Source of the DNA: Rhizobium sp. Leaf306
GTDB taxonomy: Bacteria; Pseudomonadota; Alphaproteobacteria; Rhizobiales; Rhizobiaceae
DNA: 64,000 nucleotides
Direction: 5' to 3'
Assembly: GCF_001423425.1 (NCBI RefSeq)
Contig: NZ_LMNX01000002.1
Span: 1 to 64,000, forward strand
Shown here: positions 59,280-64,000 of the stretch, one piece after another
How the letters are laid out: each line of letters opens with the position of its first letter
How positions within the stretch are numbered: the first letter of the stretch is position 1
The notes under the pieces: generated by a model
What the model saw: the letters and a program-made list of their open reading frames with translations, nothing else
Databases searched by the model: none
What the model was told of the DNA's origin: nothing
Program-made: the position numbers and the translations under genes

Positions 59280-61813
59280 CCATCCCGACAGCTACCTACC
59301 GTATCCAGTTCCGCAACGGCATGACTTTCGATCGCGCGAGCGAGCTCGTGCCTTACATGAAGCGCCTCGGCATCAGCCACCTCTACGCGTCGCCGATCTT
59401 CACGGCCACGTCGGAGTCAACCCATGGCTATGACGTGACCGACGCCAACGAGATCGAACCCTCGATCGGTGGTCGCGAAGGCTTCGATCGCATGGTGAAA
59501 ACGTTGAAGGACGCAGGTCTTGGCCTGATCCTCGATATCGTGCCCAACCACATGGCCGCTTCGCTTGAAAACACGTGGTGGCGCGATGTTATCGAAAATG
59601 GCCAGAACAGCCGGTTTGCAAAGCATTTCGACATCAACTGGTCGCGCCCGCTGACGCTGCCTTTCCTCGGCGACTCGTTCGAGACTGCACTTTCCAATGG
59701 CGACATCTCGGTGAAGCCCGACCCGAAGACCGGAAAGCCGGCTTTCGCCTATTACGACAGCTACTATCCGCTCGCGCCGGAAACCTATCAGGGCCGCGAA
59801 ACCGAGGTGATCAAACTTACCGACAAGGCATCACTTGTCGAACTGCACGAGCGCCAGCCCTACCGGCTGATGTCGTGGCGGGAAGCGCCGCGCGATCTCT
59901 CCTACCGCCGCTTCTTCGAGATCACCGGCCTTGCCGGCGTCCGCGTCGAAGACAGACAGGTATTTGACGACACCCACCGCCTGATCCTCGAACTGGTTCA
60001 CTCCGGCGCCGTCGACGGTCTGCGCGTGGACCACGTGGACGGTCTCGCCGATCCAAAGGCCTATATCGAGCTTCTGCGCCAGGAAGCTGGTCCCGATTGC
60101 TACATCACCGTTGAAAAGATCCTCGGCGAAGGTGAGCACATCCCGAGTGACTGGCCGATCTCAGGCACGACGGGTTACGAGTTCATCGCCTCGCTGTCCG
60201 ACGCTCTTGTGGACGGTGCAAAGATCGCCGGTCTGCGCAAAGCCTATGACGACGTCGTCGGCAAGCCCGTCGACATGACGGCCGAACTGCGCGCCGCCAA
60301 GCTGCTGATGGCCGACAAGAATTTCGAGGGCGAGTTCACGACGCTTCTGAAGCTCGCCGTCGCGATCGCCAACACGGATGGCATCAGCGTGGACGAGAAG
60401 ACCACGAGGTCTGCACTGCGCGAACTGCTGGTCGCATTCCCGGTCTACCGGACCTATGGGACGGAAACAGGTCTGCCGCCGGAAGGCCACGAGATGCTGA
60501 AGAGCGTCGTCGACAAGGTCAAACAGGGCCCGAACGCGCCGGATCAGGCAGGCCTCGATCTGATCACCCGCATCCTCGGCAACGACGTGTCCGAGAAGGC
60601 CTCTCATGATGCGGCGAATTTCCGCACCCGCTTCCAGCAGCTGACCGGCCCGCTGATGGCAAAGTCCGTCGAAGACACGCTGTTCTTCCGTCAGCATATG
60701 GCGCTTGCACTCAACGAAGTCGGCGCCGAACCGCTGCCGCGTGACTTCTCGGTCGAGCGTTTCCATCATGACATGGAAACCCGGCTAGAGCGCCAGCCGG
60801 ATGCGCTGTCTGGGACATCCACGCACGACACCAAGCGCGGCGAAGATGCCCGTGCCCGTCTCTACGTGCTGACCGAGGCGCCGGAACTCTGGTCGGAATG
60901 CGTTGCCCGCTGGCGCAAGATGAACGCGACGAAGGTCGTCTCGCTGGATGATGGCCCGGCACCGGAGCCTGCAGTCGAATGGATGCTCTATCAGGCGCTC
61001 GCAGGCGTCTGGCCGACAACGCTGCAGCCGAAGGACGAGAGCGGCCTCAAGGCACTCGAGGAGCGTTTCCTTGCCTATGTCGAGAAGTCGATCAAGGAAG
61101 CCAAGCTGCGCACCAACTGGGGCGACAGCAACGAGGCTTACGAGAAAGCTGTGCTCGACTACGCCCGTTACATGCTGTCGCCGAAAAACCAGGAATTCCT
61201 GGCGGACTTCTCCTCGGCGCTCCAGCCCTTCATCCGGGCCGGTCTGGTCAACAGCCTGACCCAGACGATCGTCAAGCTGACGGCACCGGGCGTGCCTGAC
61301 ATCTATCAGGGCAGCGAGGCGCTTGATTTCAGCCTTGTCGACCCCGACAACCGTCGCGAACCGGATTTCGCCATGCTGCAGGACCTCCCTGCGGAGAACG
61401 ACAATCCGGACTCCTCGACAGAGGACGGATGGTTGAGCGGACGGCTGAAACAGCACCTGATCCAGCGTCTGCTGCACCAGCGTCGCGACGCGCCGGACCT
61501 GTTCCGCAAGGGCGACTACGTGCCGCTCAAGGCGACCGGAAACCGGGCTAAAAACATCCTGGCCTTCGCCCGCACCGATGGCGATCAAGCCTTGATCGTG
61601 ATCGTACCGCGGCTGGTCTTCGGCGCGCTCAACGGCGACGTCTATCCGTCACGGGGCGAGCGCTGGGCGGAGACGGAAGTGGAGCTGCCTGCACAGCTCG
61701 CCAACCGTCGCTACCGCGATCTCTCCACCGGCAAGGACGTCGAGGCCAAGGACAGCATCGCCGTCAACCTCGCCTTTGCCGATCATCCGTTTGCACTGCT
61801 GACTGCCGAATAG
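59276..61813 (+). CDS. treY: Malto-oligosyltrehalose synthase
   Basis: An 845-aa GH13 enzyme that turns the reducing end of maltodextrin into an alpha,alpha-1,1 linkage. Seen: TYRIQFRNGMTFDRA at the start, DIVPNHMA, GLRVDHVDGLADPKAY (nucleophile Asp), TVEKILGEGEHIP (Glu) and GTSTHDTKRGEDARAR. The GTG start at 59276 overlaps the treZ stop (GTGA). It makes trehalose with TreZ as a two-gene operon ending at the terminator at 61892. Confidence 0.96.
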   Translation: MTIPTATYRIQFRNGMTFDRASELVPYMKRLGISHLYASPIFTATSESTHGYDVTDANEIEPSIGGREGFDRMVKTLKDAGLGLILDIVPNHMAASLENTWWRDVIENGQNSRFAKHFDINWSRPLTLPFLGDSFETALSNGDISVKPDPKTGKPAFAYYDSYYPLAPETYQGRETEVIKLTDKASLVELHERQPYRLMSWREAPRDLSYRRFFEITGLAGVRVEDRQVFDDTHRLILELVHSGAVDGLRVDHVDGLADPKAYIELLRQEAGPDCYITVEKILGEGEHIPSDWPISGTTGYEFIASLSDALVDGAKIAGLRKAYDDVVGKPVDMTAELRAAKLLMADKNFEGEFTTLLKLAVAIANTDGISVDEKTTRSALRELLVAFPVYRTYGTETGLPPEGHEMLKSVVDKVKQGPNAPDQAGLDLITRILGNDVSEKASHDAANFRTRFQQLTGPLMAKSVEDTLFFRQHMALALNEVGAEPLPRDFSVERFHHDMETRLERQPDALSGTSTHDTKRGEDARARLYVLTEAPELWSECVARWRKMNATKVVSLDDGPAPEPAVEWMLYQALAGVWPTTLQPKDESGLKALEERFLAYVEKSIKEAKLRTNWGDSNEAYEKAVLDYARYMLSPKNQEFLADFSSALQPFIRAGLVNSLTQTIVKLTAPGVPDIYQGSEALDFSLVDPDNRREPDFAMLQDLPAENDNPDSSTEDGWLSGRLKQHLIQRLLHQRRDAPDLFRKGDYVPLKATGNRAKNILAFARTDGDQALIVIVPRLVFGALNGDVYPSRGERWAETEVELPAQLANRRYRDLSTGKDVEAKDSIAVNLAFADHPFALLTAE

Positions 61814-61891
61814 GCGAGCCCTCATCTAATCGCACTGCTCGCCGAAGTGACGGCGGGCAGTGACCCACCCAGGCGGGACGTCACAAACACG

Positions 61892-61932
61892 AAAAAGGCG
61901 CCGGTTCGATCAGAACCGGCGCCTTTTTGTTT
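61892..61932 (+). terminator. Strong terminator after treY
   Basis: A perfect 16-bp stem beginning AAAAAGGCGCCGGTTC and its complement, ending in a T-run. Confidence 0.92.
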
Positions 61933-61973
61933 CTCCACCTGAACGTGAAGTTCAGTGGAAAAGGGCAATCAAA

Positions 61974-62048
61974 TCAAGCAAATCCAACGAGGTTCAGAAC
62001 CGCGATTACGATGACGACTGCGCCTACCAACCATACGATGCTATTCAT
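61974..62048 (-). CDS. 24-residue membrane protein
   Basis: MNSIVWLVGAVVIVIAVLNLVGFA is a single hydrophobic helix; similar very short membrane peptides occur widely in Rhizobiales. AAGGAGA at 7-nt spacing precedes the ATG at 62048, and a perfect EcfG promoter lies 31-55 bp upstream, so this is a genuine small gene rather than chance. It may stabilise or adjust a membrane complex under stress; that is only an inference. Confidence 0.8.
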   Translation of the reverse strand: MNSIVWLVGAVVIVIAVLNLVGFA

Positions 62049-62078
62049 GATAGTGTCTCCTTTTGCTGTTGGGAGGTG

Positions 62079-62103
62079 AACGGTGAGGCGTAAAAAAGGT
62101 TCC
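62079..62103 (-). promoter_or_regulatory. Perfect EcfG-type promoter for the 24-aa gene
   Basis: Minus strand GGAAC, 16 bp, CGTT, ending 31 bp before the start codon. Confidence 0.75.
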
Positions 62104-62142
62104 TGAAAACGTGATCTCTGCGTCGACAGATGTGAGTCCGCC

Positions 62143-62391
62143 TCAGGCGCCGGGTGCTGCACTGCCATCGCCCCGTCGCAACCGCTTCAGCTGGTTGACG
62201 ACGCGCAGGGAATTGTTGGCTCGGAGGGCCGATCCGTCGGAGCTTGTGGACAGGATGCGAAGCATGTCTTCTGCCTCATCCACCGAAATGGTGCCTCTTG
62301 CGGCAAGGCCGTCGATCATCAGCAGCATTGCGCCCTCAAGCGCCAGCGACCGCCGCTGTGCTTCCGTCTCAGTCTCTTGCATTTCCGGCAT
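62143..62391 (-). CDS. Small conserved-type helical protein (82 aa)
   Basis: Starts MPEMQETETEAQRRSLALEG and includes MLLMIDGLAARGTISVDEAEDMLRIL, an amphipathic helix pattern typical of conserved rhizobial proteins. AAGGAG lies 6 nt before the ATG at 62391; the in-frame ATG at 62412 lacks such a site. Function unknown. Confidence 0.78.
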   Translation of the reverse strand: MPEMQETETEAQRRSLALEGAMLLMIDGLAARGTISVDEAEDMLRILSTSSDGSALRANNSLRVVNQLKRLRRGDGSAAPGA

Positions 62392-62490
62392 AACAGGCTC
62401 CTTGCTTGTCATGTCGAATGGTTGGCGCGGGAAATTGTTCCGGTACTCGCGCGACGAGCGGCAGTCGGAGACCACCCGGTCGCACCAGAA

Positions 62491-62883
62491 TCAGACGTCG
62501 TTCGGGCTTCCTTGCAATCTGCCCTCCCGCGCCCGGTAGATATATTGGCTGGCGACGAGCCAGCCTTTCAGCGGTCGCAGCGGCAGGATGCAGGTCAGAA
62601 GCAGGAAGGGGAGAGAGATGAGAAGATGCACCCAGAACGGCGGCGAAAACACCGTCTCGATCCACACTGCGAGTGCCACCGAGGGCACGCAGGCAAAGCA
62701 GATGACGAAGAAGGCCGGACCGTCTGCGGGATCCGCAAAGGCGTAATCAAGCCCGCACGCTTCGCATCGCGGCCTGATCGTCAGAAAGCCCTTGAAGAGA
62801 TGGCCCTGGCCGCAGCGCGGGCAGCGCCCTCGCACGCCCGTTGCGTAAGGCGAAAGCGGCGCCCAGTTCCCGTCGTCTGCCAT
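62491..62883 (-). CDS. DUF983 membrane protein with zinc ribbon
   Basis: A 130-aa protein: the N-terminal zinc ribbon CPRCGQGHLFKGF and RCEACGLD, followed by two hydrophobic segments (FVICFACVPSVALAVW and LLISLPFLLLTCIL). The DUF983 family has no assigned role. GGGAGG precedes the ATG at 62883. The gene stands alone. Confidence 0.9.
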   Translation of the reverse strand: MADDGNWAPLSPYATGVRGRCPRCGQGHLFKGFLTIRPRCEACGLDYAFADPADGPAFFVICFACVPSVALAVWIETVFSPPFWVHLLISLPFLLLTCILPLRPLKGWLVASQYIYRAREGRLQGSPNDV

Positions 62884-63011
62884 GTTGCCTCCCAATCATG
62901 CCATGTCGATCTACCCGACACGGAATAAGTGCAACGGCTGCAACCCACAAGAGGCGCGCGTGAGGCGCGTCAATCTGCCTCGCCCGACGAAAGTCGATCG
63001 CAGGGCGCCCT

Positions 63012-63302
63012 CTAGTCGGAGAAGGACTCTGAAATCACGTGCCGATCGATGATGCGCAGGCTGCGGTCCGGCTCGATCACATAGGTCTCGCTCACCCGGT
63101 CGCCGAACTGGTCGATGAACTCATGCGGAAACGTGCTGCCGATGGGGGATTTGGTCAGCTTCGAACGCGGCTGGCCGCCATAGGTGATGCTCCCCTTGAT
63201 CGGGGCAATGTCAGATCCGCCGCCACTGGCGCCGGCGGTCGTGCAACTGCTGAGCGCCAGGGCAAGTCCCAGAAGGCCGGCAGAGAAGGCGACGATTTTC
63301 AT
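63012..63302 (-). CDS. Small lipoprotein (96 aa)
   Basis: A signal peptide of 20 residues ends in the lipobox LALSSC, then a short mature part (SITYGGQPRSKLTKSPIGSTFPHEF, RIIDRHVISES). GAGGA at 7-nt spacing precedes the ATG at 63302. Its role is unknown. The 245 bp upstream (63303-63547) show no other gene. Confidence 0.8.
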   Translation of the reverse strand: MKIVAFSAGLLGLALALSSCTTAGASGGGSDIAPIKGSITYGGQPRSKLTKSPIGSTFPHEFIDQFGDRVSETYVIEPDRSLRIIDRHVISESFSD

Positions 63303-63547
63303 GACATTATCCTCATTGGTTAGCACACGCTGCACCCACCTCTATCCAACTTAGGGTCCAGAGCGCTTTTGGCTAGATTGAACCATTCTGCCTGTGCGCT
63401 CATGCCGTCGGCAGCGGGCGAGCGGGAACAGCGGGCGCCATTTCTTCTCGACGCAACGGTGTCAGTGGGGCATTCTTGTAAACGGACAACCTCCTGAAAG
63501 CTCACAGATCGAGCGCGATTCCAATCAACGATCGAAGGGATGAAACA

Positions 63548-63790
63548 ATGGCGCCACGGACGATACCCGCAGAACTCGATGCTGCCTTAACGGCGTTGCC
63601 TCTGAGGACCGGCATCTATGTGCCGGAAGATCTTCTGGAAGACTGGTTTGCGCCAGGGACGGGCATGAGCCCTGTCAGTGCCGAGGCGTTGTCGCAGGCC
63701 GAAACCTACGGCCGAAAACTCGAGTGCGAGTTCAAATATTACCCGGAAAGATTGGAAGGCGTGTTCTGGAAATGGGTGCCGGCTCTTTAA
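63548..63790 (+). CDS. Hypothetical protein (80 aa)
   Basis: Starts MAPRTIPAELDAALTALPLRTG and ends ERLEGVFWKWVPAL, with aromatic residues near the end. No membrane segment. AAGGGATG upstream gives a modest ribosome site. No family recognised. A perfect stem-loop separates it from the convergent partial gene. Confidence 0.6.
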   Translation: MAPRTIPAELDAALTALPLRTGIYVPEDLLEDWFAPGTGMSPVSAEALSQAETYGRKLECEFKYYPERLEGVFWKWVPAL

Positions 63791-63831
63791 GGAGCCTGTT
63801 GTCCGCTGATCCGCGCTGCTGCGCAAATCGT

Positions 63832-63863
63832 GTAGGTTCGGAAATTATCCAATCCGAACCTAC
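63832..63863. terminator. Bidirectional stem-loop
   Basis: A perfect 11-bp stem GTAGGTTCGGA and complement with a 10-nt loop, between convergent genes. Confidence 0.65.
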
Positions 63864-63868
63864 ATCAC

Positions 63869-64000
63869 TTACAGGCTCGCGTAACGATCGCGCAAAGCCT
63901 CGAATTTCACCAGCTGATCCGCCATCAGTTCACGGCCAGCGTCGCGCTTGACGAAAACCTTGAACATGGCGGCGCCCTTCTGGTTCATGAACCAGACCGA
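63869..64000 (-). CDS. C-terminal end of an unrecognised protein (truncated by the window)
   Basis: Open from position 64000 to a TAA at 63871-63869, 43 codons. The tail reads MNQKGAAMFKVFVKRDAG and LVKFEALRDRYASL. Codon bias is strong, so it is real coding sequence, but the start lies outside the window. I do not recognise the family. Confidence 0.6.
   Translation of the reverse strand, partial: SVWFMNQKGAAMFKVFVKRDAGRELMADQLVKFEALRDRYASL

Noticed and set aside
1-64000. Insertion sequences, CRISPR, prophage, rRNA and tRNA genes
   Set aside because: I found no transposase or integrase frame, no regularly spaced repeats, and no recognisable structural RNA other than the cobalamin riboswitch.

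Overview
The window reads as chromosomal DNA of a Rhizobiaceae alphaproteobacterium (Rhizobium, Agrobacterium or Neorhizobium type). It is GC-rich with a strong third-position bias, and it carries rhizobial markers: HWE-family sensor kinases, a short FtsZ2-type second FtsZ, OhrR/Ohr, DUF2177, DUF3008, DUF3597, DUF4142 and DUF983 proteins, a cobalamin-riboswitch ABC transporter and TreZ/TreY. I saw no rRNA, tRNA, CRISPR array, insertion sequence or prophage. Both ends cut through genes.

Layout. 0-9.7 kb: small stress-type proteins, a periplasmic alpha/beta hydrolase, a GFA-type zinc protein divergent from a SnoaL-like protein across an exact 100-bp tandem duplication, an HWE kinase/receiver/HWE kinase operon, DUF2177, GXWXG/DUF4334, a flavin monooxygenase-like protein and a DUF2156 protein. 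9.7-20 kb: a formate/nitrite-family channel, OhrR/Ohr, a secreted esterase with a DUF4142 protein, a PhoPQ-like two-component pair facing an OB-fold protein, an MFS/ArsB-type pair and an epimerase-like protein. 20-29.3 kb: regulators, oxidoreductases, small proteins, a 2'-5' RNA ligase-like protein, a DnaQ-like exonuclease, DinB with a LexA-like box, DUF3597 and a lipoprotein. 29.4-36.6 kb: a GcvT-fused FAD dehydrogenase, FtsZ2 and a B12-riboswitch-controlled ABC importer. 36.6-46.2 kb: an eight-gene operon (creatininase-like, amidohydrolase, FAD oxidase, quinone-reductase-like, NitT/TauT-type ABC transporter, FolD) facing an IclR regulator and a second FolD-like gene that has lost its catalytic residues. 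47-52 kb: a hydratase and a six-gene set resembling surface-glycan modification genes. 52-64 kb: an HxlR/quinone oxidoreductase pair, an amidase, stress proteins, a nucleotidyltransferase/phosphoesterase pair, treZ-treY, a 24-residue membrane protein and several conserved small proteins.

The unifying signal is regulatory. About fifteen sites match GGAAC-N16/17-NGTT, the promoter of the alphaproteobacterial general stress sigma factor EcfG/RpoE2, and they sit at plausible distances before start codons in the correct orientation. Five are perfect (CGTT). They precede the HWE kinase operon, treZY, the MFS/ArsB pair, GFA/SnoaL, DUF2177, the esterase/DUF4142 pair, DUF3008 and several small proteins. 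The window therefore looks like a dense patch of general-stress regulon with two specialised inserts, the FolD-bracketed catabolic locus and the glycan-modification operon.
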